This document shows, one piece after another, positions 18,589 to 28,396 of a stretch of 39,237 bases of DNA; the stretch's first letter is position 1, and each line of letters begins with the position of its first letter. The notes under the pieces are model-generated. The model saw only the letters and a program-made list of their open reading frames with translations, had not been told where the DNA came from and did not search any database. Source of the stretch: Anaerolineales bacterium (GTDB lineage Bacteria; Chloroflexota; Anaerolineae; Anaerolineales; Villigracilaceae); assembly GCA_017882145.1 (NCBI GenBank), contig JADGQB010000007.1, forward strand, positions 1 through 39,237, given 5' to 3'. The translations under genes and the position numbers were made by a program.

Positions 18589-20678
18589 TCATGATAACTA
18601 CTTCAAAGCTTGATACAGGTCAATTGGATCGTCTATCCATCAACACGATCCGCTTTCTATCCATCGATGCAGTCCAGAAGGCCAACAGCGGGCATCCAGG
18701 CTTGCCGATGGGCGCGGCCGCTTTCGCATACGTTTTGTGGACACGCTTTCTGAAGCACAATCCATCCAACCCACAATGGTTCGACCGCGACCGATTCATC
18801 CTCTCGGCCGGCCATGGGTCGATGCTGCTGTACAGCTTGCTTCATCTCACCGGTTATGACCTCTCCATCGACCAGATCAAGCAGTTCCGGCAGTGGGGCA
18901 GCCTGACTCCCGGTCACCCTGAACGCGGCCTCACCCCAGGAGTCGAAGTGACTTCCGGACCCCTCGGCCAGGGTGTTGGAAATGCCGTGGGGATGGCGAT
19001 GGCTGAAGCCTTTCTCGCAGCCCGTTATAACCGGCCGGGGCATAAGATCATTGATCACAATACCTATGTCCTGGCGAGCGATGGCGATTTGATGGAAGGT
19101 GTGGCGGCGGAGGCCGCCTCGCTGGCCGGCCATTTGCGGTTGGGCAAGCTGATCGCTCTCTATGATGACAACCACGTAACCTTATCGGCTGCCACCGATC
19201 TCACTTTCACGGAAAATGTTAAGCAGCGCTTCAGCGCTTACGGCTGGCATACTCAATCCGTGCAGGATGGGAATGACCTGCTGGCGGTTGAACTCGCCAT
19301 CCGAAATGCACGCAGAAATAAACAGCGCCCATCGCTCATCTTGCTGCATACTCATCTGGGGTATGGTTCGCCCCATAAACAGGACACTTTCGAAGCCCAC
19401 GGTTCCCCCCTGGGCGAGGCGGAGGTGCGCCTGACCAAGCAAAACCTTGACTGGCCGCTCGAGCCGGCTTTCTACATCCCGGAGGCCGCCCTGGCGAATT
19501 TCAGGACGGCTATCGAAAAAGGCAGGCAGAGCGAAAGGGATTGGGAGCTACGATTTTCTGCCTACGAAGAAGCTTTTCCAGACCTGGCTCAGGAACTACA
19601 GCGGGTGATGCAAGGTGAATTACCCGAAGGATGGGATAAGGATATTCCGGCGTTTATTCCGGAGGCCAAGGGCATGGCCACACGTGTCGCCTCCGGGAAA
19701 GTTATGAATGCAATCGCATCCCAATTCCCCACGTTTATTGGCGGTTCGGCAGACCTGGATCCCTCCACTTACACCGCCCTGGCAGGGAAGGGCGACTTCG
19801 AAAGCCCCCGGGAGACAATCGACGATTCGCAGGGGTCTGTAGGAGGCGGCTGGCAGTACGCGGGCAATAACCTCCATTTTGGGGTGCGGGAACACGGGAT
19901 GGGATCGATCATGAACGGCATGGCTGCTCATGGAGGATTGGTTCCCTTTGGAGCTACCTTCCTGATCTTCTCTGATTATATGCGGCCTTCGATGCGCCTG
20001 GCTGCCCTGATGGGTCTGCACGTGATCTATGTTTTTACGCATGACAGCCTCGCCCTGGGTGAAGACGGCCCCACGCACCAACCGGTCGAACAGTTGCTGG
20101 GGCTGCGTTCGATCCCGGGCTTTACCGTCATCCGCCCGGCCGACGCCAACGAGACTGCTGCAGCCTGGCAAACCGCCATCGAACATATGGACGGACCAGT
20201 CGCTTTGGTCCTCACCCGCCAGAATCTTCCGATCCTGGATTTGCAGAGCTACCCCCAGCTCCCTCTCGGTGTCCATTCCGGCGGCTACGTGCTTGAGCCG
20301 GCCAGCGGGAATGCGCCTGCCGATATCACATTGATCGCCACCGGTTCCGAGGTGCAGTTGGCGTTGGCAGCGCGTAAAAAACTGGATACGCAAGGCGTCA
20401 GAGCTCGCGTGGTCAGCCTGCCCAGTTGGAACCTTTTCGATGTTCAGCCAATCGAATATCGAGAGGCAGTCTTGCCGCCGGAGGTGCCCATGCTGGCCAT
20501 CGAAGCTGGGACTCCTCTGGGTTGGCGACCTTACGTGGGCCCGGGAATCGCAGTAATCGGAGTGGACCGCTTCGGGGCTTCTGCTCCCGGAAACGTAGTG
20601 ATGAACGAGTACGGTTTTAATATCGATCAAGTCGTCCGGCAGGCTCTGGCAGTAGTAAAGCAGCAGAAGAAAACCTGA
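18585..20678 (+). CDS. tkt: transketolase
   Basis: Transfers two-carbon units between ketose and aldose phosphates in the pentose phosphate network. It has 697 residues with the full three-domain layout. It shows [14 protein letters not shown] (about 31-44), the [15 protein letters not shown] segment, [14 protein letters not shown], the thiamine-diphosphate motif [13 protein letters not shown] with DDNHVTL, and the transketolase motif [13 protein letters not shown] (about 493-505). The first ATG overlaps the aldolase stop (ATGA). An ATG at 18591 has better spacing to GGAAAG (18576-18581), so the protein may be two residues shorter. It probably belongs to one transcript with aldolase and RpiB. 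Confidence 0.96.
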   Translation: MIMITTSKLDTGQLDRLSINTIRFLSIDAVQKANSGHPGLPMGAAAFAYVLWTRFLKHNPSNPQWFDRDRFILSAGHGSMLLYSLLHLTGYDLSIDQIKQFRQWGSLTPGHPERGLTPGVEVTSGPLGQGVGNAVGMAMAEAFLAARYNRPGHKIIDHNTYVLASDGDLMEGVAAEAASLAGHLRLGKLIALYDDNHVTLSAATDLTFTENVKQRFSAYGWHTQSVQDGNDLLAVELAIRNARRNKQRPSLILLHTHLGYGSPHKQDTFEAHGSPLGEAEVRLTKQNLDWPLEPAFYIPEAALANFRTAIEKGRQSERDWELRFSAYEEAFPDLAQELQRVMQGELPEGWDKDIPAFIPEAKGMATRVASGKVMNAIASQFPTFIGGSADLDPSTYTALAGKGDFESPRETIDDSQGSVGGGWQYAGNNLHFGVREHGMGSIMNGMAAHGGLVPFGATFLIFSDYMRPSMRLAALMGLHVIYVFTHDSLALGEDGPTHQPVEQLLGLRSIPGFTVIRPADANETAAAWQTAIEHMDGPVALVLTRQNLPILDLQSYPQLPLGVHSGGYVLEPASGNAPADITLIATGSEVQLALAARKKLDTQGVRARVVSLPSWNLFDVQPIEYREAVLPPEVPMLAIEAGTPLGWRPYVGPGIAVIGVDRFGASAPGNVVMNEYGFNIDQVVRQALAVVKQQKKT

Positions 20679-20700
20679 CGTTTTCTGGAAGAGGCTAAAA

Positions 20701-21156
20701 ATGCAAATCGGATTTGCAACAGACCATGGTGGTTTTGTCTTGAAGGAACCCATCCTGGAAGTATTGCGTAAGTCCGGGCACAAGGTGCAGGATTTTGGCG
20801 CTCAGCATCTGGATCCAGAGGATGATTACCCGGATTTTGTCATCCCGCTGGCCCGGGCGGTTGCACAAGGGAAAGTAGAGCGCGGTATCGCCATTTGCGG
20901 CAGCGGAGTGGGTGCAAGTTTCGCTGCCAACAAAGTGATCGGGGTCAGGTCCGCCCTGATCCATGAGAGTTACTCCGCCCACCAGGGTGTCGAAGATGAC
21001 AACATGAACCTGCTATGCCTGGGCGGGCGCGTGGTCGGTTTTGCGCTGGCCTGGGAGATCATTCAAATATATCTTGCAGCTCATTACGCCCGGGCCGAGC
21101 GGTTCGAACGCCGTCTGGCGAAGGTGGCGGCTATCGAATGCAAGGAGCAAATATGA
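20701..21156 (+). CDS. rpiB: ribose-5-phosphate isomerase B
   Basis: Interconverts ribose 5-phosphate and ribulose 5-phosphate; 151 residues, the normal RpiB length. It has the N-terminal GFATDHGG motif (Asp8-His9), a DYPDF segment, and the active-site Cys near residue 66 in GIAICGSGVGAS. The NLLCLGGR segment follows. The loop that usually reads ARxHNDAN is HQGVEDDNMN here, a modest departure. A GGAAGAGG site precedes the ATG. RpiB has relatives active on allose or galactose phosphates, but the transketolase next to it favours the pentose phosphate role. Confidence 0.92.
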   Translation: MQIGFATDHGGFVLKEPILEVLRKSGHKVQDFGAQHLDPEDDYPDFVIPLARAVAQGKVERGIAICGSGVGASFAANKVIGVRSALIHESYSAHQGVEDDNMNLLCLGGRVVGFALAWEIIQIYLAAHYARAERFERRLAKVAAIECKEQI

Positions 21157-21218
21157 CGATTCGCTATCACACTGATGCCAGATTTCCTGCCCGACTATTC
21201 ATGAGATGACGGATTTGT

Positions 21219-22112
21219 ATGATATATCAAAAGCTGCCTGATTCAGAGAAAGTAACTCAAGTTTTACCTGAAGGGAAACAGTTACCGCTTGAGGGACTGT
21301 ATCTTGGCCAAAGATTGGCCGCGAAGTCCGCAAAAATCGGGAGATCCCTGGTGATCACCGATTTCTTAACTGACAGGAATGGGGTTATTGCCAAAGCGGA
21401 CGAACATCATCATTTTCAGGTTCCTGTTGAATTAAAAAACGCTTCCGATTGGAGGCTTTCCCAAGAGTTAATGGCCCAAGCGGATATCATTATCAGCGGA
21501 GGGTCTTATATCAAACGAGTTTCAGTTCCCGGTAACCATGCTGAAGACATCCTCTATCAATTTGAACCGGGGGGAGAATTTGAAAAATTAGGGAAATGGA
21601 GACTGGAAGCGGGCTACAAAAAAAGAAGTCCGGACTTGGCCATCGTAACCCGCAGCCTGGATTTTAAGATTCCCGAAGAAGTGCTGAGAATGGACCGAAG
21701 AATTGTTATCTTTACTATTTATGGAATTGCCAATTCTGCCAAGGCCAAGGCATTAACAACTTCGGGAACGGTTGTGATCGGTGCCGGCGATGAAGGGATT
21801 GATGGTAACCGGTTAATCGATACCCTTAGTAATGGAATGGGCTATCGCGTCATCATGATGGCAACCGGGCCAAGTGTGCTTGAACTTTTACTCGAAGCAA
21901 ATCGCCTGGATCTATTTTATGTGACTGAGGCTCAACGTGAAATCTCATTTGATGATTCCTCCACTGTGAAGACAATTTTACCGAACGGTGAAAAAGTTAA
22001 TGAGCTCAAAGAGTTTCTTATTACCCATCGGTATATCCAAGAAAATGTATTTACGGAAGATGGCTCACGCATATCCCAGTTTTTTATCAGGTATGACAAA
22101 AAGGGCATCTAG
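21219..22112 (+). CDS. RibD C-terminal/dihydrofolate-reductase-like NADPH reductase
   Basis: A 297-residue protein of the RibD C-terminal (bacterial bifunctional deaminase-reductase) superfamily, which reduces pyrimidine or pteridine-like substrates with NADPH. It has the N-terminal strand SLVITDFLTDRNGVIA (about 43-58), ADIIISGGSYIKR (about 89-101), a central strand DLAIVTRSLDFKIP, and the C-terminal substrate-loop region IMMATGPSVLELLLEANRLDLFYVTEAQ. There is no deaminase domain. It is visibly richer in A and T than its neighbours and has only a weak ribosome binding site. It interrupts a run of carbon genes, so it may be a later insertion. Substrate unknown; the pterin genes farther downstream make a pterin possible. 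Confidence 0.7.
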   Translation: MIYQKLPDSEKVTQVLPEGKQLPLEGLYLGQRLAAKSAKIGRSLVITDFLTDRNGVIAKADEHHHFQVPVELKNASDWRLSQELMAQADIIISGGSYIKRVSVPGNHAEDILYQFEPGGEFEKLGKWRLEAGYKKRSPDLAIVTRSLDFKIPEEVLRMDRRIVIFTIYGIANSAKAKALTTSGTVVIGAGDEGIDGNRLIDTLSNGMGYRVIMMATGPSVLELLLEANRLDLFYVTEAQREISFDDSSTVKTILPNGEKVNELKEFLITHRYIQENVFTEDGSRISQFFIRYDKKGI

Positions 22113-22220
22113 GCCGGCCGCTAATGAAACAATTCCTGAATCAATCTCCAGACTATGCCACCTTCGTAGGTCAGTCTGGTTGAATAAGATAACTGCAAGA
22201 GATTGCAAGGAGATTACAGA

Positions 22221-25070
22221 ATGAATAAAAACCCTTTATTGGACCTTGAGAGCTTTGGACAGAGCATCTGGCTCGATTTCCTGCGCCGCAATGCCCTGGA
22301 TAATGGAGAACTTCAACAGTACATAGACCAGGATGGAGCCAGCGGCCTGACATCGAATCCTTCCATTTTTGAAAAGGCCATCGCGGGCAGCCATGACTAT
22401 GATCAGGCGATCCGTGCCTTGTCTTTGGAGGGCAAAAGTATCCAGGAAATCTACCAGGCGCTGACTGTGGAAGATATTCAACGCGCCGCCGATCTCTTTC
22501 GCCCCAGATACGACCGGCTGGAAGGGCGGGACGGGTTTGTGAGCCTGGAAGTTTCGCCTCAACTGGCGCAGGATACCGCCGGAACGATTTCAGAAGCGCG
22601 CCGCTTATGGGAAGCAGTCGACCGCCCCAATCTGTTCATCAAGGTACCTGCCACCCGGGCGGGCCTGCCGGCCATCCAGCAATTGATTGGGGAAGGGATA
22701 AATGTCAACATCACTTTGCTCTTCGGGTTGCCGCGTTACCGGGAGGTGGCGGAGGCCTACCTGCTCGGGCTGGAAACGCTGGCGGCACGCGGCCGGCCCT
22801 TGGACAGGATCGCTTCGGTAGCGAGTTTCTTCCTGAGCCGGATTGATGTCCTGGTCGACCCCATCCTGGAGAAATTAATGCTTCCGGGAGGGTCCGTCGC
22901 AGAGAAAGCAGCTGACCTGCATGGGGAGGTGGCAATTGCCAGTGCCAGGGTGGCTTATCAGATCTACAAGGAAATCTTTGCAAGCGAGCGTTACCAAAAG
23001 CTCTCCCGCCAGGGTGCCCGTACCCAGCGGCTGCTGTGGGCCAGCACAGGTACCAAGAACCCGGAATACAGCGACGTAAAGTACATTGATACGTTGATCG
23101 GCCGGGACACCATTAACACTATTCCGCTCGAGACCCTGACCGCATACCGGGAGCATGGCAAGCCGGCTGCGCGTTTGGAAGAGGGTACGCAGGAGGCCCG
23201 GCATGTACTGGATGGTTTACTCCAGGCCGGGATTGACCTGGACGCAATCACACAGCAACTGGAAGATGAAGGTGTGAAGAAATTCAGCCAGGCCTTCGAG
23301 CAATTAATGGCTGCATTGCATGAAAAACAAACCGTCTCCTTTCAAGAGCCGCTGGACCGGCAGGTTTTCGGATTGGGAAACTATCAAAAAGCTTTTCATG
23401 AGCAGATTGCCAAGCTCGAAGCGACGCATTTCAGTACCCGTTTGTGGCGGAAGGATCCGGCCCTCTGGAAAAGTGATCCAAAAGAGCAGGATGAGATCCG
23501 TAATAGCCTGGGATGGCTGCATGTAGCCGAAAAAATGGAAGAAAACTTGAGGGAGATCAGTACATTCAAGGATGAGATTCTTAAAGACGGCTTTCGGCAC
23601 GTCGTGCTGATGGGTATGGGCGGCAGCAGCCTGACTCCACTGGTCTTTGAACGCACATTTCCACCGGATCCGCAAGCGTTGCCCCTGACAGTTTTGGATT
23701 CCACCGACCCTGCCACCATCCTGAAAGTTGGACGAGCGCTGCCCATCCAGGATACCCTGTTCATTGTCGCAAGCAAATCTGGCACCACCGCTGAACCGTT
23801 GGCTTTTGCAGAGTATTTCTACCAGAAGGTGAAGAAGATCAAGGGCGAGCGCGCCGGTGAGAACTTCTGCGTGATCACGGACCCGGGCACCCCATTGGTG
23901 AAAATGGCCCGCGAGCGGTCTTACCGTAAAACTTTCCTTAACTTTGCCGATATTGGCGGTCGATACTCCGCCCTTTCGTATTTCGGCCTGGTCCCGGCTG
24001 CCTTGATGGGGGTGAACGTTAGCGAACTGCTGGCGCGTGCCCTGCGTATGCGGCACGCCTGTGACTCATTCGTTCCAACCCGGGAAAACCCGGGATTGAT
24101 GCTCGGCGCTGCGTTGGGCGAACTGGCCTTGAACCATAAGCGCAACAAAGTGACTTTCCTTGTTCCCAAAACGATCGCCTCCCTGGGGATATGGCTGGAG
24201 CAGCTCCTGGCCGAAAGCACCGGGAAAGAAGGCAAAGGGCTCCTACCGGTGGCCGGGGAACCGGTTGGTGAGCCGGAAGTCTATCGAAATGACCGGGTCT
24301 TCATCTACATCCGCATGAAGGATACGACAGATAAAAACTTGCAGACCAGTGTATCCCTTCTTCGTGAAGCCGGCCAACCTGTGATCACCATCTTTTTGGA
24401 TGATCTTCTGGATCTGGGTCAGGAATTCTTCCGTTGGGAGATTGCCACCGCCACCGCCGGTGCGATCCTGGGCATCAATGCATTCAACCAACCCAATGTC
24501 CAGGAAAGCAAGGACAACACGAACCGCCTTCTGGCCATGGTGCGTGCTGAAGGTAAATTGCCCGAAGAAAAACCATCGCTGGTCAAACGTCCCCTGAGAA
24601 TCTATTTCAAGGAATCCGCCTCCACCGTTCCGGCAACGCTGAGACAGTTTCTGGCCAAGGTCCGCCCGGGAGACTACCTGGCATTGATGGCGTATATTGC
24701 CGAGAACCCGGTCAATCAGCGGGCATTGCAGGATATCCGCCGCATGTTGCAGGAACGCCTGCACCTAATTACCACTCTGGGCTATGGCCCGCGCTTCCTG
24801 CATTCCACCGGACAGTTCCATAAAGGCGGCCCAAACAAGGGTCTGTTTTTGCAATTGACTGCCGGAGATGCCCGGGATCTCCCGATCCCTGGCGCACCCT
24901 ATACTTTTGGAGAATTCAAACGCGCCCAGGCGCTGGGGGACTTGGAGGCGTTGCAGAAGCATAGGCGGCGGGTCGGGCATATAGATCTTGGACCGGATAT
25001 TACCCTGGGGTTGGCAGCCTTGAGAAAAGCCCTGGAGTCTGCTTTGAAATCCGTGCAGGTGAAGCCATGA
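22221..25070 (+). CDS. tal-pgi: transaldolase/glucose-6-phosphate isomerase fusion
   Basis: A bifunctional enzyme of 949 residues. The transaldolase half (about 1-370) transfers dihydroxyacetone units between sugar phosphates. It shows GASGLTSNPSIFEKAI (about 39-54), the Schiff-base Lys near 141 in FIKVPAT, and GINVNITLLFGLPRY. The isomerase half (about 385-949) interconverts glucose 6-phosphate and fructose 6-phosphate. It shows LMGMGGSSLTP, the SIS-type VASKSGTTAEP, and the C-terminal GQFHKGGPNKG. Such fusions are known in Chloroflexota, cyanobacteria and acidobacteria. AAGGAG precedes the ATG at 22221. The stop overlaps the next start. Confidence 0.95.
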   Translation: MNKNPLLDLESFGQSIWLDFLRRNALDNGELQQYIDQDGASGLTSNPSIFEKAIAGSHDYDQAIRALSLEGKSIQEIYQALTVEDIQRAADLFRPRYDRLEGRDGFVSLEVSPQLAQDTAGTISEARRLWEAVDRPNLFIKVPATRAGLPAIQQLIGEGINVNITLLFGLPRYREVAEAYLLGLETLAARGRPLDRIASVASFFLSRIDVLVDPILEKLMLPGGSVAEKAADLHGEVAIASARVAYQIYKEIFASERYQKLSRQGARTQRLLWASTGTKNPEYSDVKYIDTLIGRDTINTIPLETLTAYREHGKPAARLEEGTQEARHVLDGLLQAGIDLDAITQQLEDEGVKKFSQAFEQLMAALHEKQTVSFQEPLDRQVFGLGNYQKAFHEQIAKLEATHFSTRLWRKDPALWKSDPKEQDEIRNSLGWLHVAEKMEENLREISTFKDEILKDGFRHVVLMGMGGSSLTPLVFERTFPPDPQALPLTVLDSTDPATILKVGRALPIQDTLFIVASKSGTTAEPLAFAEYFYQKVKKIKGERAGENFCVITDPGTPLVKMARERSYRKTFLNFADIGGRYSALSYFGLVPAALMGVNVSELLARALRMRHACDSFVPTRENPGLMLGAALGELALNHKRNKVTFLVPKTIASLGIWLEQLLAESTGKEGKGLLPVAGEPVGEPEVYRNDRVFIYIRMKDTTDKNLQTSVSLLREAGQPVITIFLDDLLDLGQEFFRWEIATATAGAILGINAFNQPNVQESKDNTNRLLAMVRAEGKLPEEKPSLVKRPLRIYFKESASTVPATLRQFLAKVRPGDYLALMAYIAENPVNQRALQDIRRMLQERLHLITTLGYGPRFLHSTGQFHKGGPNKGLFLQLTAGDARDLPIPGAPYTFGEFKRAQALGDLEALQKHRRRVGHIDLGPDITLGLAALRKALESALKSVQVKP

Positions 25071-25693
25071 GCTCAGCCTCCCCGATCACAACTTTATTCC
25101 TGGATATCGGTGGGGTCTTGCTTACAAATGGTTGGGACCACCATGAACGGACGCTTGCTGCTGAAAAATTCAATCTGGACTATGACGAGATGAACGAGCG
25201 CCATCACCTCACCTTTGACACGTACGAAGAGGGCAAGCTCAGCCTGGACGAGTATTTGGACCGGGTCGTCTTTTACCAGGCGCGCACGTTCTCAAAGGAG
25301 GAATTCAAAGCATTCATGTTTGCCCAATCCCGGCCTTTCCCGGAGATGATCGAACTGGTGGGCAAGCTGAAGAATCAATATTGTCTACAGGTCGCAGCTG
25401 TCAGCAATGAAGGACGCGAGCTTACGGTCTACCGCGTCCAGCAATTTAGACTGGGCACTTTCATTGACTTCTTTATCTCATCCTGCTTTGTTCACTACCG
25501 CAAGCCGGATGCCGACCTTTACCATATTGCTCTTGACATTGCACAAGTGAATCCTGAACAAGTGGTCTATATTGATGATCGGGCCATGTTTGTCGAGGTG
25601 GCCCAGGGGCTGGGGATAAAAGGCATTCTCCATACAGGTTACCCCGCAACACGAAAGGCCCTTGAGGGTCTGGGACTTTTGCTGGCGAGCTGA
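25067..25693 (+). CDS. HAD-superfamily phosphatase-like hydrolase
   Basis: A 208-residue cytoplasmic HAD hydrolase of the YihX/epoxide-hydrolase-like subgroup, probably acting on a phosphorylated metabolite. Motif I is FLDIGGVL (Asp13), in which the second Asp of the classic DxD is Gly; that pattern is common in this subgroup. Motif II is the Ser of AAVSNEG, motif III the Lys in YRKPD, and motif IV YIDDR. A helical cap lies at about 25-85. It is coupled to the tal-pgi gene by a four-base overlap, so the substrate may be a sugar phosphate or a damaged by-product of that pathway (inference). Confidence 0.85.
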   Translation: MSSASPITTLFLDIGGVLLTNGWDHHERTLAAEKFNLDYDEMNERHHLTFDTYEEGKLSLDEYLDRVVFYQARTFSKEEFKAFMFAQSRPFPEMIELVGKLKNQYCLQVAAVSNEGRELTVYRVQQFRLGTFIDFFISSCFVHYRKPDADLYHIALDIAQVNPEQVVYIDDRAMFVEVAQGLGIKGILHTGYPATRKALEGLGLLLAS

Positions 25694-25729
25694 TAGTCCG
25701 GGTGATATTCAGGATAAGGAGCGACTCAC

Positions 25730-27235
25730 ATGACAACTTCTGTGGAACCGACCATTCTCGTAATCTTTGGCGGTATGGGTGACCTGACATGGCGCAAGCT
25801 GGCTCCGGCTATCTTCAATCTATTGCTTGACAAGGTATTGCCTGAGCGTTTTGCTGTGATTGGATTGGATATCAAGGTCGGCAGCCCGGATGAATTCCGA
25901 CTGCGCTTGCGGGATGGCGTGAATGGCTTCTGTGAATGTGGGAAGATTGACGAGAAAATCTGGAACAGGTTTTCCGCTAATCTTACGTATATATCAGGTG
26001 ACTTTGCCGATCCGGCTACCTACGCAACATTGAGCGCTCAGCTTAAGGCCCGGGAAAAAGAGTGGAAGCTTCCGGCCAATCATATTTATTATCTGGCTAC
26101 CCCACCAGGGATCGTCGGAACCATTGTTGAAGGGCTCGGCAAGGCTGGCCTGGCTCTGGACAGACAACGCGTCCGGATTGTTGTAGAGAAACCTTTTGGC
26201 CAGGATCTGCCTTCGGCAATTGCCCTGAATGGCGTGCTCACGGCGGTTTTTGATGAATCCCAAATCTACCGGATCGATCATTATCTGGGCAAGGAAACCG
26301 TTCAAAACATACTTGCCTTTCGCTTTGCCAATGCGCTCTTCGAACCGATCTGGAACCGTCGTTACATCGACCATGTGCAAATTACGGTTGCGGAACAGGT
26401 GGGCGTGGAGCACAGAGGCGCGTATTACGAGCACGCCGGGGCTTTGCGCGACATGATCCAGAACCACCTGATGCAAATCCTGACCCTGATCGCTATGGAA
26501 CCAATGGTCTCCTTTGACGCAGATGAAATTCGCAATAAGAAAGTGGACGTACTAAAGGCCATCCGTCCGACTTCCAAGGAGCAGGTTCAGGAGCTGGCCG
26601 TGCGCGGCCAATATGGGGCAGGCCGGATGGCAGGGAAAAAGGTGCCCGCTTATCGCAGCGAGCCGGGCGTCAAAAGCGATTCGTCCGCCGAAACATTTGC
26701 GGCGATCAAGTTATATGTAGACAATTGGCGCTGGCAGGATGTCCCGTTTTATCTGCGGACAGGTAAACGGCTAAAGACGCAGGCTTCCGAAGTGACGATC
26801 CAATTCCGGCCTGTTCCACACCAATCATTTCCAAAAACGGCCACATCTGGCTGGCAGCCCAACCTCCTGACCATTCATATCCAGCCCCAGGAAGGGATCG
26901 TATTAAGCTTTCAAGCCAAGCAGCCTGGTCCAACCCTGCACCTGAGTCCCGTGGATATGCACTTTTCCTATCAGGAAGCCTTTAAATCAAAGTCGCCTCA
27001 GGCATATGAAACCTTGCTGGCGGATGTGATGCTGGGAGATGCAACCCTCTTCATGCGCGCAGATCAGGTTGAAGCTTCGTGGTCAGCCCTCACACCGATC
27101 TTGAATGCCTGGGCGGATCTCAAGCCGGTTAACTTCCCCAATTATCCGTCCGGTAGCCGGGGCCCGGAAGCCGCGAATGCGCTGATTGCAAAGGATGGCC
27201 GGAGCTGGTTTGAGCCCATCCTCAGAGAAGATTAG
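25730..27235 (+). CDS. zwf: glucose-6-phosphate 1-dehydrogenase
   Basis: Oxidises glucose 6-phosphate to 6-phosphogluconolactone with NADP or NAD, the entry to the oxidative pentose phosphate pathway. It has 501 residues. The N-terminal nucleotide loop is [11 protein letters not shown] (14-24), where GASGDLA is usual; the core Gly and Asp-Leu are kept. The catalytic signature RIDHYLGKE lies at about 181-189, EKPFG at about 153-157, and [15 protein letters not shown] further on. Near the C terminus is [22 protein letters not shown] precedes the ATG. No 6-phosphogluconolactonase or 6-phosphogluconate dehydrogenase is in the window. Confidence 0.95.
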   Translation: MTTSVEPTILVIFGGMGDLTWRKLAPAIFNLLLDKVLPERFAVIGLDIKVGSPDEFRLRLRDGVNGFCECGKIDEKIWNRFSANLTYISGDFADPATYATLSAQLKAREKEWKLPANHIYYLATPPGIVGTIVEGLGKAGLALDRQRVRIVVEKPFGQDLPSAIALNGVLTAVFDESQIYRIDHYLGKETVQNILAFRFANALFEPIWNRRYIDHVQITVAEQVGVEHRGAYYEHAGALRDMIQNHLMQILTLIAMEPMVSFDADEIRNKKVDVLKAIRPTSKEQVQELAVRGQYGAGRMAGKKVPAYRSEPGVKSDSSAETFAAIKLYVDNWRWQDVPFYLRTGKRLKTQASEVTIQFRPVPHQSFPKTATSGWQPNLLTIHIQPQEGIVLSFQAKQPGPTLHLSPVDMHFSYQEAFKSKSPQAYETLLADVMLGDATLFMRADQVEASWSALTPILNAWADLKPVNFPNYPSGSRGPEAANALIAKDGRSWFEPILRED

Positions 27236-27257
27236 GAAGATGATTAATTCGATAGCC

Positions 27258-27327
27258 CCTCCCCCAACAGGGGGAGGAGAACACTCCCCGGCGGGTGGAT
27301 GCGACTGCGGTAGTTCCGTCGTATGAT
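27258..27327 (+). repeat. dispersed hairpin-promoter element, copy 3 (divergent)
   Basis: Hairpin 1 is a perfect eight-pair stem here (CCTCCCCC, loop AACA, GGGGGAGG), whereas the other copies have one mismatch. The left arm of hairpin 2 is kept (GAACACTCCCCGGC) but the right arm has decayed (CTGCGGTAGTTCC). The loop motif GGATGCG and a -10-like TATGAT (27322-27327) are still 17 bases apart by the same measure as in the other copies. It precedes the PRC-barrel gene with a leader of about 80 bases. Confidence 0.65.
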
Positions 27328-27413
27328 GAATACATAACTGGTCCTTTGGTTTGACCCAACCGGGTAACGTATTCTAGGGATCCGGATAATTTGATTTGGT
27401 ATGGAGGTGCAAA

Positions 27414-28043
27414 GTGGATATTCCTTTAAATGCTCAGGTTGAATGTACGGACGGTGTCTGTGGTCGTTCAGAGTACGTACTGATAAACCCCGTGATCGAC
27501 CAGGTGACCCATTTGGTAGTGAAAGAAGATTCGTCTCCCAACACAGAGTATATCGTGCCGGTGGATTCTATGGCTGAAACGGTCGCCGGAACGATCCACT
27601 TGCGCTGCACCAAGGCAGAATTGGAAAAGATGGATCCGTTCATAAAAACGACATTCATCGAAGAGAAGCTGCCTGTAATAAATCCTGGCTATGGGGCTGG
27701 TTTGGGAACATACTTCTACTTACCTTTAGTTACTCCCTTAGAAACCGTGCAAGTGCCCGTGGAGAATAAACAGGTCCCGGCGGGCGAGCTGGCTGTACGG
27801 CGCGGTACACGTGTAGAGGCAACGGATGGCTACGTTGGCAAAGTGGACGAATTCGTGGTTAATCCAGAGAGCGGCCACATTACCCATTTGGTGATGCGGG
27901 AAGGACACCTGTGGGGAAAGAAAGATGTGATCATTCCCCTTTCCGCGATGGGCGATACGCATGCGGATACCGTATTTCTGAAGGTCGATAAGCATCAGAT
28001 CGAGTCCCTGCCGACCTTCCCTCTGCACAGGCGCTGGTCCTGA
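27414..28043 (+). CDS. protein with two PRC-barrel domains
   Basis: A 209-residue protein with two PRC-barrel-like domains, about 4-75 and 120-200. Each has the barrel pattern: AxVxxTDGxxGxVxxxVxNPxxxxxTHLVV, then an acidic/Pro-rich turn and IxPxxxM (VPVDSM in the first, IPLSAM in the second). PRC-barrels occur in ribosome-maturation and photosystem proteins and in many stress proteins that bind partners rather than catalyse. GTG at 27414 is chosen because GGAGGT stands six bases upstream; the TTG/ATG choices further upstream would overlap that site. The next gene is a small ferritin-like protein. Confidence 0.85.
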   Translation: MDIPLNAQVECTDGVCGRSEYVLINPVIDQVTHLVVKEDSSPNTEYIVPVDSMAETVAGTIHLRCTKAELEKMDPFIKTTFIEEKLPVINPGYGAGLGTYFYLPLVTPLETVQVPVENKQVPAGELAVRRGTRVEATDGYVGKVDEFVVNPESGHITHLVMREGHLWGKKDVIIPLSAMGDTHADTVFLKVDKHQIESLPTFPLHRRWS

Positions 28044-28071
28044 GGTTTTTGATTGATGGAGGATTTTTATT

Positions 28072-28377
28072 ATGCCTAGTTTTGGATCACCGTTTTCTGG
28101 TTTTGCGTCCGAGCACAAACTGACCAAAGAAGAATTGGTCCGAGCCGTTCGCTTCCTCGTGGCTTCAGAGTACGAAGCTACGCAGCTATATACACAGCTT
28201 GCTGACTCGATTGACCATCCCTTTGCTCAAGCAGTGTTGAAGGATGTCGCCGACGAAGAGCGGGTCCATGCCGGACAGTTCTTAAAACTCCTCTATCACC
28301 TTGCCCCTGATGAGGAGAAACTTTACGAGAAGGGCGCCAAAGAAGATGAAGAAATCCTGAAAAAAGTGAAGAAGTAA
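28072..28377 (+). CDS. small ferritin-like protein, encapsulated-ferritin type
   Basis: A 101-residue two-helix ferritin-like protein. The pattern KEELVRAVRFLVASEYEA (about 19-36) with E33, then DEERVHAGQF with E62/E63 and H66, matches the short encapsulin-associated ferritins (EncFtn), which form a di-iron site between two subunits. The charged C-terminal tail (EEKLYEKGAKEDEEILKKVKK region) could be a targeting or flexible segment. No encapsulin shell gene is in the window, so it may act alone or use a shell encoded elsewhere. It lies 28 bases after the PRC-barrel gene and 19 before an FAD reductase, which could supply electrons (inference). Confidence 0.8.
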   Translation: MPSFGSPFSGFASEHKLTKEELVRAVRFLVASEYEATQLYTQLADSIDHPFAQAVLKDVADEERVHAGQFLKLLYHLAPDEEKLYEKGAKEDEEILKKVKK

Positions 28378-28396
28378 CGCGCCAAGGAGAATCGAT

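Noticed and set aside
19620-20783. Minus-strand frame of 387 codons opposite transketolase
   Set aside because: Long only because the coding strand lacks complementary stops; the translation has no recognisable domain, and it runs into rpiB.
22113-22220. Possible regulatory RNA between the RibD-like gene and tal-pgi
   Set aside because: No stable inverted repeat or promoter pair could be found in these 108 bases.
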